This document shows, piece by piece, positions 8,913-18,531 of a DNA stretch of 64,000 bases. The stretch comes from Lachnospiraceae bacterium (GTDB lineage: Bacteria; Bacillota; Clostridia; Lachnospirales; Lachnospiraceae), in NCBI GenBank assembly GCA_900771195.1, contig CAAGMZ010000019.1:62001-126000 (forward strand), read 5' to 3'. The position numbers and the translations under genes are program-made. Position 1 is the first letter of the stretch, and every line of letters begins with the position of its first letter. A model generated the notes under the pieces. The model had not been told where the DNA came from, ran no database searches, and worked only from the letters and a program-made list of their open reading frames with translations.

Positions 8913-9529
8913 TTTATCTTTTTACGGAATATAACCTGATAAACGATAATAATTTTCCGGCTTTATTCGAAAAGCTTCCCGAACAGAGGCAGCACAAGGC
9001 TCTTCGTTTCCGCAACAGCGGCGGACGAATTTCCTGTGTTGTCGGTTATCTTTTGTTTCTATTTGGTTTCAGAAATATTTACAGACAAAACGGTTCCCCG
9101 GAATTTGCCTGTGGCAAAAACGGGAAACCGTATCTTAAAGATTATCCTGATATATTTTTTAACATAAGCCATTGTAACGGCGCTGCTGCGTGCGTATTCG
9201 GTGACGCCCCTGTAGGCATTGACATTCAGGACATCCGCAATACAAAGCCTGTCCATATCAGGCGTGTCTGCTCTGAAAACGAAATCAATTTAATAAAAGC
9301 AGCAAAGTCACATAACAGTGAATTCTGTCGCATCTGGTCTGTTAAAGAAGCCGTATCCAAGTTAAATGCCGACGGCGTATTCCGTGATATACGCCAGGTT
9401 TCCGGTGAAGGCTATAACCTTTTCACAACCCTCATCGGTCCCGACAAATACATGAGTGCCGTAAGCAGCGATAATTCTGCCGACTTCTCAGTACACGTTA
9501 TAACACTTGATGACCTTCTCAGCCTATGA
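8909..9529 (+). CDS. 4'-phosphopantetheinyl transferase (Sfp type)
   Basis: 206 residues. The family motifs are visible: GIDIQDI (magnesium and CoA binding, about residue 97) and WSVKEAVSK (about residue 143). It moves phosphopantetheine from CoA to a serine of a carrier protein. It starts inside the thiZ stop codon (ATGA), so it is translated with the thiamine transporter, an odd partner. A carrier protein that could be its client is encoded at 36400-36630, but holo-ACP synthase or other carriers elsewhere cannot be excluded. The gene end overlaps the convergent MATE gene end by 6 bases. Confidence 0.85.
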   Translation: MIYLFTEYNLINDNNFPALFEKLPEQRQHKALRFRNSGGRISCVVGYLLFLFGFRNIYRQNGSPEFACGKNGKPYLKDYPDIFFNISHCNGAAACVFGDAPVGIDIQDIRNTKPVHIRRVCSENEINLIKAAKSHNSEFCRIWSVKEAVSKLNADGVFRDIRQVSGEGYNLFTTLIGPDKYMSAVSSDNSADFSVHVITLDDLLSL

Positions 9530-10894
9530 CTCTTTGTTTTTCTCAAAATATCCTTTTTTCTTAAATCTGTGCATCACCACTATAAAAGTTATAAGGAGCG
9601 GTATTGATGCCGCAAGCCAGGCTGACGGATTTATCATGCATACACCTTTAAACCCAAACAGTTTAGGCAATGTACATGCCGATATACTCCTTGCCGTAAG
9701 CTCAAAAACTCCGGCCATAAGCGGCATAAACGGTTTGCCCATACCCTGCAGTGCGTTTCTGAACACAAATATCAGGAACAGCGGAATAAAATACCTTGTG
9801 ACAGTATTAAGATACATCATCGCGGCATCCATTGTCTCTACCGTCTTATTCTTTATGAACAGTCCGCACAGTGGTCTTCCGAACATCACAGCTATAAGTG
9901 CCCCCAAAACAGCGGACGCTGCAGTAATAAGAGCCCACTGCCATACACCTTTTCTGATTCTGTCATATTTACATGCGCCCATGTTCTGTCCGGCAAAATT
10001 GGCAATCGTGACTCCGGACGCACCTGCCATCTGCATTACAAGCTGCTCCACCTTGCTGGCTGCGGTAAACGCTGCAATCTTAGCTTCTCCAAACGCATTG
10101 ATTGCCCCCTGCATTACTATGGTTCCGATTGCCGTAATTGAAAACTGAAATGCCATCGGAAGTCCTATTTTGCAATGGATTCCGATAACACGCCCATCCA
10201 ACCTCATATCACATTTCCTTATATGAAGCATTTCAAATTTCTTATGCATATGTACTATGCACAGAATTCCCGAAACAGCCTGCGCAATCACAGTGGCAAC
10301 GGCCGCTCCGAATACTCCCATATCAAATTTCACTATGAACAGCAGATCAAGCCCAATGTTAAGTACTGCCGATATCACAAGAAAATAAAGCGGGGTTTTG
10401 CTGTCCCCCACCGCCCTTAAAATGCATGCTGCCGCATTATAAAGCATCGGTGCAAATATACCCGCATATATGGTGACAATATATGTCTGTGCTTCACCCA
10501 TTATCGAGTCAGGCGTGTCAATAAGCCTTAAAAGCGGTCCGGAAAAGACCACTGCAACAGCCGTCACAAGTACTGTAAACGCAATCCACAAAAAAACAGC
10601 ATTAAATATGGAATTACGCATGCCGTCATAATCTCTTGCCCCGAACCGTTGTGACACATGCACGGCAAATCCACTGGTAATTCCCACAACAAAGCCGTTC
10701 ACAAGAAAATACATGCCTCCCGTGCACCCGACTGCCGCAAGGGAATTTTCACCAAGCTTCTGTCCTACTATTATTGTGTCGGCAAAATTATAAATCTGTT
10801 GAAAAACATTACCCAGCAATACGGGAACCGAATAAAGCAACATAAGCTTTATGGGGTTCCCGGTTGTAAGGTCTTTTACCTTTTCTCTTTCCAT
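9524..10894 (-). CDS. MATE-family multidrug/organic cation antiporter
   Basis: 456 residues and about 12 membrane segments in two similar halves, the usual size for the family. The N-terminal segment (ending GNVFQQIYNFADTIIVGQ) and the matching second-half segment with MQGAINAFGEAKIAAF are characteristic. Such proteins export drugs or metabolites using a Na+ or H+ gradient. It is coupled to argS by a TAATG overlap and is the last gene of the carA-carB-argS operon. Substrate unknown. Confidence 0.9.
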   Translation of the reverse strand: MEREKVKDLTTGNPIKLMLLYSVPVLLGNVFQQIYNFADTIIVGQKLGENSLAAVGCTGGMYFLVNGFVVGITSGFAVHVSQRFGARDYDGMRNSIFNAVFLWIAFTVLVTAVAVVFSGPLLRLIDTPDSIMGEAQTYIVTIYAGIFAPMLYNAAACILRAVGDSKTPLYFLVISAVLNIGLDLLFIVKFDMGVFGAAVATVIAQAVSGILCIVHMHKKFEMLHIRKCDMRLDGRVIGIHCKIGLPMAFQFSITAIGTIVMQGAINAFGEAKIAAFTAASKVEQLVMQMAGASGVTIANFAGQNMGACKYDRIRKGVWQWALITAASAVLGALIAVMFGRPLCGLFIKNKTVETMDAAMMYLNTVTRYFIPLFLIFVFRNALQGMGKPFMPLMAGVFELTARSISACTLPKLFGFKGVCMINPSAWLAASIPLLITFIVVMHRFKKKGYFEKNKES

Positions 10895-12660
10895 TACATC
10901 CTCTCAGGTGCTTCTATGCCAAGCAGGTCAATGCATGTTACCAGCACATTCTTTGTAAGATTGATAAGAGCAATATATCCCTTTTTCTTCCCGTAATCAC
11001 TCTCCGAAAGAATCTGGGTCTCATGGTAAAAATGATTAAACTCATTTGACAGGTCATAAACAAACTTGCAAATCTTATGAGGCGCAAGTTCCTCGAATGA
11101 CTGGGCAATCACACTGCTGAGTCCGGTAAGTGTAAGCATAAGTGACAGTTCGCTCTCACTCTCTGGTTTAATTACTCTGCAGTCAGCGGTATTTCCACCC
11201 TCAGCCTCAAATTTCTTGAGAATTGATTTGATTCTGACTATTGTATAAAGTATATAAGGTCCCGTATCGCCTTCAAATGAAGTAAATCTGTCTATGTCAA
11301 AAATATAATCCTTCGATGCCTGATTGGAAAGGTCCCCATATTTAAGCGCGGCAAGTCCGACTATTCTTGCGGTATCACGGGCTTCTTCCTCTCCCATGGT
11401 TCTGTTGGATGTAATTTTGTCATAAACGGCATTATTAATATCGTCTATAAGATACTCAAGACGGAGAACGCCTCCTGCTCTTGTCTTAAACGGCTTCCCG
11501 TCTGTACCGTTCATTGTACCGAATCCAATAAATTTAAGGCCGGTTTCAGGTCTCACAATTCCGGCTTTTCTCGCAACTCTGAAAAACTGGATATAATGCA
11601 GTTCCTGTCTCTTGTCCGCAAGATATATATATGAGTCCGGCGAGTAATCCTTCTCCCGCTCTATGAGTGTTGCAAGATCGGAAGTCTCATAATTGGCAGC
11701 GCCATCTGACTTTCTCACTATGCACGGCGGATATTCCTTTGAATCACCTTCTTCTGCTATATCGACCACTATTGCACCCTGACTCTCATGAGCAATTCCG
11801 CGGTCTATAAGTTCCTGAACCATACCCGGAATATACGGCTGTGCGTCACTTTCACCCTTCCACAGGTCAAAGCTTACATTCAGGTTATCATAATTTTTCT
11901 TGAGATCCTTTACGGACACATTCAGTATATGCTGCCAGAGTGCCCTGTATCCCTTATGTCCGCTCTGGAGAAGATATGTTGCCTGCTGTGCTGCTTTCTT
12001 AAACTCCTCATCCTCTTTGGACTTTGCACTTGCACAGGGGTATATTTCCTCAAGCTCGGATATTGAAAACGGAGCATCTTCAGGATATTTTCCCTCAAAA
12101 TTATCATCAAAATAAGGCAGCTCCGGCTTACGGCTCTTAAGCTCAGTTATGATAAGTCCCATCTGAAGACCCCAGTCACCAAGATGCACATCTCCGACTG
12201 TCTTATATCCGCAAAAACCGCATATTCTTTTCAGGCTCTCGCCTATCACGGCAGAGCGGAGATGTCCTATGTGAAGAGGCTTCGCCACATTGGCACCGCC
12301 ATAATCAAGAAAAATAACCTTGTCCTTGGGCTCGCAATCACAGCCGAATTTGGGCGCGGTACTCATTTTGTATACATAGTCACTTATGAACTCATCACTC
12401 ATTATGATATTGATAAATCCGGGCTTTATGCACTCAATTGACATAAAGACAGCATTATCCTTAACCTTGGCAACAATCTCGTCACCTATCATAAAGGGCG
12501 CTTTTTTGTAAGCCTTTGCAGCCGCCATGGCACCGTTGCACTGGTACTGGCAAAGATCCGGTCTGTTGGAAACGGTAACCTTACCGTACTTTTCTTCGTA
12601 ACCGCATTCAGCAAATGCTTTGCTAAGTATCTCACTTATCTGATCAATAATTCCGGTCAT
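10894..12660 (-). CDS. argS: Arginyl-tRNA synthetase
   Basis: 588 residues, normal length for ArgRS. The class I HIGH motif appears as HIGH in KPLHIGHLRSAVIGE (about residue 133) within the ANVAKPLH context specific for ArgRS, and the KMSKS region is divergent (DGKPFKTRAGG), as usual in this family. An N-terminal add-1 domain and a C-terminal alpha-helical anticodon domain ending in GIEAPERM are present. It charges tRNA-Arg in the cytosol. It lies 1 base after carB and overlaps the MATE start. Confidence 0.97.
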   Translation of the reverse strand: MTGIIDQISEILSKAFAECGYEEKYGKVTVSNRPDLCQYQCNGAMAAAKAYKKAPFMIGDEIVAKVKDNAVFMSIECIKPGFINIIMSDEFISDYVYKMSTAPKFGCDCEPKDKVIFLDYGGANVAKPLHIGHLRSAVIGESLKRICGFCGYKTVGDVHLGDWGLQMGLIITELKSRKPELPYFDDNFEGKYPEDAPFSISELEEIYPCASAKSKEDEEFKKAAQQATYLLQSGHKGYRALWQHILNVSVKDLKKNYDNLNVSFDLWKGESDAQPYIPGMVQELIDRGIAHESQGAIVVDIAEEGDSKEYPPCIVRKSDGAANYETSDLATLIEREKDYSPDSYIYLADKRQELHYIQFFRVARKAGIVRPETGLKFIGFGTMNGTDGKPFKTRAGGVLRLEYLIDDINNAVYDKITSNRTMGEEEARDTARIVGLAALKYGDLSNQASKDYIFDIDRFTSFEGDTGPYILYTIVRIKSILKKFEAEGGNTADCRVIKPESESELSLMLTLTGLSSVIAQSFEELAPHKICKFVYDLSNEFNHFYHETQILSESDYGKKKGYIALINLTKNVLVTCIDLLGIEAPERM

Positions 12661-12661
12661 A

Positions 12662-15600
12662 TTATCTTGCTCCTATTGTAGCTATGTTGACAGGCGTCAT
12701 CTTCTGATGGTCAGCGGCTTCAAGGCTCGCAAGAAGAGCATTGGCCGTATCCATCGACGTAAGAACATTTACACCTGTTTCAATTGCATGTCTCCTTATT
12801 ATGAAGCCATCATGACTTCTCTCGATTCCGTTTGAAGGAATATCTATTACAAGATCAATTTTGTGGTCAAGTATAAGGTCAAGAAGGGTAGGTGACTCCT
12901 GCTCGACTTTATTGACTCTCACTGCATCAACACCATTTTCCTTAAGGTATTTTGCAGTTCCCCATGTAGCATAAATCTTATACCCCAGTGCCGCAAACCT
13001 CTTCGCAACAGATACTGCTGCCGGCTTTTCACTGTCAGCTATTGTCATTATCATCTGCTTATGTCTGGGAAGATCAATTCCTGCTCCCACAAATGCTTTG
13101 TAAAGAGCTTCATTGAAATCCTTTGCGATACCAAGACACTCACCCGTAGACTTCATTTCCGGTCCAAGGCTTATATCTGCACCTCTTATTTTTTCAAAAG
13201 AAAATACCGGCATCTTTATCGCAATATAATCCGCTTTCTTCTGAAGTCCGGGTTCATATCCGAGACCCTTAATTGTATTTCCGATAATTACCTGCGTTGC
13301 CAGCTTTACGATAGGGATTCCCGTAACCTTGCTTATATATGGCACCGTTCTCGAAGAACGAGGGTTAACCTCGATTACATATACCTGATTTTCATATACT
13401 ATAAACTGTATATTGATAAGTCCCTTTACATGAAGAGAGCGTGCCAGCTTCGCCGTGTAATCCTCAATCATTTCGATGATTTCCGGTGTGAGGCTCTGCG
13501 CAGGGTATACAGAAATACTGTCGCCCGAGTGGATTCCCGCCCTTTCAATATGCTCCATAATTCCCGGTATAAGGATGTCCTCTCCGTCGCACACTGCATC
13601 GACCTCAATCTCTTTACCCATAAGGTATTTATCAACAAGGATGGGATGCTCCTGAACCTGACGGTTGATGATTCCTATAAATTCCCTTATATCCTCATCA
13701 GAAATGGCAATTCGCATTCCCTGTCCGCCGAGCACATATGAAGGTCTCACCAGAACCGGATATCCCAGGCTTTCCGCCGCCTCAACAGCCTCATCGGCAG
13801 TAAATACGGTCTTTCCTGCTGCTCTTGGAATCTGACACTGCGCGAGTATCTCATCAAAAAGCTCACGGTCTTCTGCCGCATCAACATCCTCAGCACTTGT
13901 TCCAAGAATTGGTACTCCCATCTCCATAAGACTCTTGGTAAGCTTGATGGCCGTCTGTCCACCAAACTGAACCACCGCTCCGTCCGGATGCTCTAACTCT
14001 ACGATGCTCTCCACATCCTCAGGGGTAAGCGGCTCAAAATAAAGCTTATCTGCAATATCAAAATCAGTACTTACGGTTTCAGGATTGTTGTTGATTATGA
14101 TTGTCTCATATCCTTCTCCCTTAAACGCCCATGTGCTGTGTACAGAGCAATAGTCAAACTCGATTCCCTGTCCTATTCTTATGGGACCTGAACCAAGCAC
14201 AAGAACCTTCTTCTCAGGCTTCGTCTCGATAACCTCATTCTCTGAGCCATAGCATGAATAGTAGTAAGGTGTTGAAGCCTCAAACTCTGCAGCACATGTG
14301 TCCACCATCTTAAATGCCGCATGAATATTGTACTCGTTGCGAAGATTTTTAATCTCTTTCTCAGTCTTTCCCGACAGCTTTCCGATTACACAGTCAGGGA
14401 ACTCTATCCTCTTGGCTTCAAGAAGAAGCTCTCTTGTAAGCGGCTCTGTCGAAAGTCTCTTTTCCATCTTCACTATATTGTTAAATTTATCAATAAACCA
14501 CTCATCTATCATGGTTATTGAATGAATCGTATCATAGTCAATACCGCGTCTTAATGCCTCGGCAATAACATACATCCTCTTGTCATCCACATTATGAAGA
14601 AGCTCAATTATGTCATCATTGGTGCATCCGGTATAATCGTCATTGATAAGTGAGTCAACATGCTGCTCCAGTGAACGGATGGCTTTCATGAGACCGCCCT
14701 CAAAATTAGTGCATATGCTCATAACCTCACCGGTGGCTTTCATCTGTGTGGTAAGCTTTCTGGATGCGGTAATGAATTTGTCAAAAGGAAGTCTCGGAAT
14801 CTTTACAACGCAGTAGTCGAGTGCCGGCTCGAAGCTTGCAAAGGTTTTGTGTGTAATTGCGTTCGGTATCTCATCAAGATTGTATCCCAGCGCAATCTTG
14901 GCTGCAACCTTGGCAATCGGATATCCCGTAGCCTTTGAAGCCAGCGCCGACGAACGGCTCACACGGGGATTAACCTCGATTACACAGTATTCAAAGCTTG
15001 TGGGATGAAGCGCAAACTGCACATTACATCCTCCGGTTATCTTAAGCTCGTCAATAATGTTAAGTGCTGACGAACGAAGCATCTGATATTCCTTATCGGA
15101 AAGTGTCTGTGACGGTGCAACGACTATGCTGTCTCCTGTGTGAACGCCAACCGGGTCGATATTCTCCATGTTGCAGACAGTTATGCAGGTTCCGTTGGCA
15201 TCGCGCATAACCTCATACTCGATTTCCTTCCAGCCTGCAATACAGCGTTCCACAAGAACCTGTCCCACACGGCTCAGTCTGAGTCCGTTGGAAAGTATGT
15301 CGACAAGCTCTTCCTCATTGTGGGCAATTCCGCCGCCACTGCCTCCAAGTGTATATGCAGGTCTAAGTACCACCGGATACCCTATTGTATTGGTAAATTT
15401 TATTCCATCCTCAACATTTTCCACAACAAGTGACGGTGCACAGGGCTCACCGATTTTTTCCATGGTATTCTTAAATTCAAGTCTGTCCTCAGCCTTCCTG
15501 ATTGTCTCAGCTGTGGTTCCGATAAGCTTTACTCCGTGCTCTTCAAGAAATCCTGTCTCTGCAATCTCCATAGCAAGGTTAAGTCCGGCCTGTCCTCCCA

Positions 15601-15868
15601 ATGTGGGCAGAATGCTGTCCGGCTTTTCCTTGAGAATAATCTGTTCCAGTGACGGAACCGTAAGAGGCTCAATATATACCTCGTCAGCAATATCCTTATC
15701 AGTCATTATTGTTGCAGGGTTGGAATTGACAAGAACAACCTCGATGCCCTCTTCCTTAAGTGAACGGCATGCCTGGGTTCCGGCATAGTCGAACTCTGCT
15801 GCCTGTCCTATAACAATAGGACCTGAACCTATTACAAGTACTTTTTTAATATCATTATTCTTTGGCAT
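12662..15868 (-). CDS. carB: Carbamoyl-phosphate synthase large subunit
   Basis: 1068 residues, full length. The two ATP-grasp halves are evident: the first begins KKVLVIGSGPIVIGQAAEFD, the second KKVLVLGSGPIRIGQGIEFD near residue 556. The C-terminal ~130 residues form the MGS-like allosteric domain (ATWGTAKYLKENGV). With CarA it makes carbamoyl phosphate from glutamine-derived ammonia, bicarbonate and 2 ATP for pyrimidine and arginine synthesis. It starts 1 base after carA stops and is followed 1 base later by argS. Confidence 0.98.
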   Translation of the reverse strand: MPKNNDIKKVLVIGSGPIVIGQAAEFDYAGTQACRSLKEEGIEVVLVNSNPATIMTDKDIADEVYIEPLTVPSLEQIILKEKPDSILPTLGGQAGLNLAMEIAETGFLEEHGVKLIGTTAETIRKAEDRLEFKNTMEKIGEPCAPSLVVENVEDGIKFTNTIGYPVVLRPAYTLGGSGGGIAHNEEELVDILSNGLRLSRVGQVLVERCIAGWKEIEYEVMRDANGTCITVCNMENIDPVGVHTGDSIVVAPSQTLSDKEYQMLRSSALNIIDELKITGGCNVQFALHPTSFEYCVIEVNPRVSRSSALASKATGYPIAKVAAKIALGYNLDEIPNAITHKTFASFEPALDYCVVKIPRLPFDKFITASRKLTTQMKATGEVMSICTNFEGGLMKAIRSLEQHVDSLINDDYTGCTNDDIIELLHNVDDKRMYVIAEALRRGIDYDTIHSITMIDEWFIDKFNNIVKMEKRLSTEPLTRELLLEAKRIEFPDCVIGKLSGKTEKEIKNLRNEYNIHAAFKMVDTCAAEFEASTPYYYSCYGSENEVIETKPEKKVLVLGSGPIRIGQGIEFDYCSVHSTWAFKGEGYETIIINNNPETVSTDFDIADKLYFEPLTPEDVESIVELEHPDGAVVQFGGQTAIKLTKSLMEMGVPILGTSAEDVDAAEDRELFDEILAQCQIPRAAGKTVFTADEAVEAAESLGYPVLVRPSYVLGGQGMRIAISDEDIREFIGIINRQVQEHPILVDKYLMGKEIEVDAVCDGEDILIPGIMEHIERAGIHSGDSISVYPAQSLTPEIIEMIEDYTAKLARSLHVKGLINIQFIVYENQVYVIEVNPRSSRTVPYISKVTGIPIVKLATQVIIGNTIKGLGYEPGLQKKADYIAIKMPVFSFEKIRGADISLGPEMKSTGECLGIAKDFNEALYKAFVGAGIDLPRHKQMIMTIADSEKPAAVSVAKRFAALGYKIYATWGTAKYLKENGVDAVRVNKVEQESPTLLDLILDHKIDLVIDIPSNGIERSHDGFIIRRHAIETGVNVLTSMDTANALLASLEAADHQKMTPVNIATIGAR

Positions 15869-15869
15869 A

Positions 15870-16946
15870 TCAGTCCCTGCCTTTCTTCATCATGCTGATG
15901 AACCTGTCAAAAAGAAACTCTGAATCTCTGGGGCCTGCGCAGGCTTCCGGATGAAACTGTACCGTAAAAATATTTTTGCCGATATATTCCAGACCCTCAT
16001 TGGTCTTATCATTGACATTGATAAAGGCAGGTCTGGCAATCTTAGAATCAATCGTTTCCATGTCGACGACGTATCCATGATTCTGGGATGAGATATAAAC
16101 CTTTCCGGTAGAAAGATCCTTAACCGGATGATTGGCTCCTCTGTGCCCGTACTTCATCTTGTGGGTGTCAGCGCCTGTGGCAAGTGCCATAAGCTGATGT
16201 CCGAGACATATGGCAAAAATCGGCACATCCGAATCATAAAGCTTCTTGATTTCCTTAATTATTGACGTGCACTCCTTGGGGTCTCCGGGGCCGTTTGAAA
16301 GCATTATTCCGTCAGGATTTTCTGCAAGAATCTCCTCTGCCGGTGTAAGAGCCGGATAAACAGTAACCTTACATCCCCGTTTGTTGAGTGATCTTGCAAT
16401 ATTTCTTTTGGCACCGAAATCCATAAGTGCCACCTTGGGACCATCACCCTCAAGAGTATATTTTTCACTGCAGGTAACCTTTTCCACTACCTTACCTGTT
16501 GTGTATTCTTTTAACTTTGGAATAATTTCATCAAGATTGTAGTTCTCATTGGTGGTGATCATGCCATTCATCGTACCCTTCTCACGAAGTATCTTGGTGA
16601 GTGCACGTGTATCGATTCCCTCAACTCCGGGAATGCCGTTAGATGTAAGAAAATTCTGAATAGTGTCCTCGCTTCTGAAATTGCTCGGCATAGGTGAAAG
16701 TTCACGGACAATAAAGCCATCGGGCCAGGGTCTCCCCGACTCTTCATCAGCATGACATATTCCATAATTACCGATAAGCGGATAAGTCATGACAACTGCC
16801 TGCCCCGCATATGAAGGATCCGTAAGTACTTCCAAATAACCGGTCATTGAAGTATTGAACACGATTTCACTGATAACTTCCTTATCAGCGCCGATGCTTT
16901 TTCCTTCAAAGACGGTCCCGTCTTCAAGTATCAAAAACGCTTTCAT
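15870..16946 (-). CDS. carA: Carbamoyl-phosphate synthase small (glutaminase) subunit
   Basis: 358 residues, full length. The class I amidotransferase catalytic Cys is Cys247 (FAICLGHQ), with the His-Glu pair in QFHPEACAGP near residue 333. The N-terminal CarA-specific domain (GKSIGA..EIVFNTSMTGY) is intact. It hydrolyses glutamine and feeds ammonia to CarB. First gene of carA-carB-argS-MATE. Confidence 0.97.
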   Translation of the reverse strand: MKAFLILEDGTVFEGKSIGADKEVISEIVFNTSMTGYLEVLTDPSYAGQAVVMTYPLIGNYGICHADEESGRPWPDGFIVRELSPMPSNFRSEDTIQNFLTSNGIPGVEGIDTRALTKILREKGTMNGMITTNENYNLDEIIPKLKEYTTGKVVEKVTCSEKYTLEGDGPKVALMDFGAKRNIARSLNKRGCKVTVYPALTPAEEILAENPDGIMLSNGPGDPKECTSIIKEIKKLYDSDVPIFAICLGHQLMALATGADTHKMKYGHRGANHPVKDLSTGKVYISSQNHGYVVDMETIDSKIARPAFINVNDKTNEGLEYIGKNIFTVQFHPEACAGPRDSEFLFDRFISMMKKGRD

Positions 16947-17053
16947 CTTGTCACCATTTTTCCTTTCTCACATGTAAATTCCTGTAAAAAATTTCAAAAA
17001 AAAAACAGCTATACATAAAGTGGTAGTGCTTTTTTCTTTCTTAAACTTCATAA

Positions 17054-17082
17054 ATATTAACACAGAACACAGATGATTTCAA
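17054..17082 (-). promoter_or_regulatory. Predicted sigma-A promoter of carA
   Basis: On the minus strand TTGAAA and TAATAT are separated by exactly 17 bases, giving a leader of about 100 bases before carA. The leader has a run of ten T residues but no stem next to it, so I see no attenuator. Confidence 0.65.
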
Positions 17083-17159
17083 GAGCAAAATAGCCGACTT
17101 TTGACACTCCTGCCCCGGCACTGCATATTATATATTAATTAATTATGCAGGAGTCATCT

Positions 17160-18407
17160 ATGTCCCTGTACAAAATAATGCAGACGATGCCTGACAGCGG
17201 AACTCTTCGTATAGATGTCACGGATTCATCAGGCCGTCCGGTGGAAAATGCAGTGGCAGACATTTCCTTTACCGGTGACCCGGAAGACCTGCTTGAAGAA
17301 GTAAGAACCGATTCCAACGGTCAGACCGATTCGGTAACGCTCCCCGCCCCGCCTCTCGAATACAGTGAGGCTCCGGGAGTGGAACAGCCTTACTCGGAAT
17401 ATAACATAACAGTCCGTGCCCCCGGCTATTCGCCAATAACGGTGAACGGAGCAGACGTATTCTCAGGCCGGCGTTCAATACAGCCCATACGTCTTGACCG
17501 TCTGGCAAACGAGCCGTACGGCTCAGTAATATCCATAGGGCCTAACACACTTTTCGGTGATTACCCGCCTAAAATACCCGAAGCAGAAATAAAGCCCATT
17601 AAAAACACCGGCGAAATTGTCCTTGACAAGGTCGTAGTTCCTTCAACCATCATAGTCCACGACGGTGCTCCCAGTGACAATTCTGCCACAAATTACTATG
17701 TACCCTTCACAGATTATGTAAAAAATGTAGCATGCAGCGAAATCTATCCCACCTGGCCGGAAGCCACTATAATTGCCAACGTTATAGCCATAACTTCCTT
17801 CACGCTGAACCGGGTTTACACCGAGTGGTATAGAAATAAAGGCTATTCCTTCACTATCACCTCATCGACGGCCTATGACCACAAGTGGATTAATGAGCGT
17901 AATATTTTTGACAATGTTGCACTTATCGTAGACGAAGTATTCGCTGATTATGTGTCTCGTCCCAATGTGAAGCAGCCACTTCTTACCCAGTACTGTGACG
18001 GCAAAAGAACTACATGCCGCGGCATGAGCCAGTGGGGCTCAAAGTATCTTGGGGATGACAATTACACAGCCATCGCCATTCTCCGCAATTACTACGGAGA
18101 TGACATATACATCAATACAGCAGAGGAATTTCAGGGAGTTCCTTCATCATGGCCGGGATATACCCTTGACATCGGGGACAGTGGCACCCCTGTCCGCACC
18201 ATTCAGGAGCAGCTTGTGGCAATCAGAAAAACCTACGGCAACATCCCGTCGCTTACAATAGATGGTGTGTACGGGGAACAGACTGCTGCTGCAGTTAAGA
18301 AATTCCAGCAGATTTTTGACCTGCCCCAGACAGGTGAGGTCGACAGACGAACATGGTACAAAATATCTCAATTATATGTGGCACTGGAAAAACTGGCAGA
18401 ATTATGA
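17160..18407 (+). CDS. SpoIID-like / peptidoglycan-binding domain protein with Ig-like N-terminal domain
   Basis: 415 residues from the ATG at 17160, preferred to the ATG at 17145 because AGGAG lies 6 bases before it. Three parts are visible. Residues ~15-110 form a carboxypeptidase-regulatory-like beta domain (LRIDVTDSSGRPVENAVADI). Residues ~160-325 resemble the SpoIID/LytB fold, ending in GMSQWGSKYLGDDNYTAI and an ILRNYYGD segment. Residues ~335-405 are a PG_binding_1 domain (DGVYGEQTAAAVKKFQ). There is no signal peptide, which suggests action in the mother cell or non-classical export. Related proteins occur in spore-forming Clostridia, so a role in cortex or cell-wall remodelling is inferred. 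Confidence 0.75.
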   Translation: MSLYKIMQTMPDSGTLRIDVTDSSGRPVENAVADISFTGDPEDLLEEVRTDSNGQTDSVTLPAPPLEYSEAPGVEQPYSEYNITVRAPGYSPITVNGADVFSGRRSIQPIRLDRLANEPYGSVISIGPNTLFGDYPPKIPEAEIKPIKNTGEIVLDKVVVPSTIIVHDGAPSDNSATNYYVPFTDYVKNVACSEIYPTWPEATIIANVIAITSFTLNRVYTEWYRNKGYSFTITSSTAYDHKWINERNIFDNVALIVDEVFADYVSRPNVKQPLLTQYCDGKRTTCRGMSQWGSKYLGDDNYTAIAILRNYYGDDIYINTAEEFQGVPSSWPGYTLDIGDSGTPVRTIQEQLVAIRKTYGNIPSLTIDGVYGEQTAAAVKKFQQIFDLPQTGEVDRRTWYKISQLYVALEKLAEL

Positions 18408-18460
18408 AACAGCAAAAATATTGCCTGCGGACGGCCTGCTTTTCTTAATTCCATACGAAA

Positions 18461-18515
18461 CGGACACCGGGGTGCCCAAACGCACCCTGTACCGGCGTCC
18501 GCCAAAAGTCTTTTT
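18461..18515 (+). terminator. Probable terminator hairpin between convergent genes
   Basis: A long imperfect stem (CGGAC-CCGG-GGTGC against GCACC-CCGG-GTCCG, 18461-18501) is followed by AAAAGTCTTTTT. It ends the plus-strand PG-binding gene. The T-run starts about 9 bases after the stem, so efficiency is uncertain. Confidence 0.5.
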
Positions 18516-18531
18516 GCATCAGAAACCTGTG

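Noticed and set aside
13061..13741. Plus-strand open frame of 226 codons opposite carB
   Set aside because: It is antisense to a highly conserved part of carB, has no ribosome site and its product is low in recognisable structure.
16947..17053. carA leader considered as a pyrimidine attenuator or slippage control
   Set aside because: There is a T10 run, but no stable stem before it and no PyrR-type anti-antiterminator that I could recognise.
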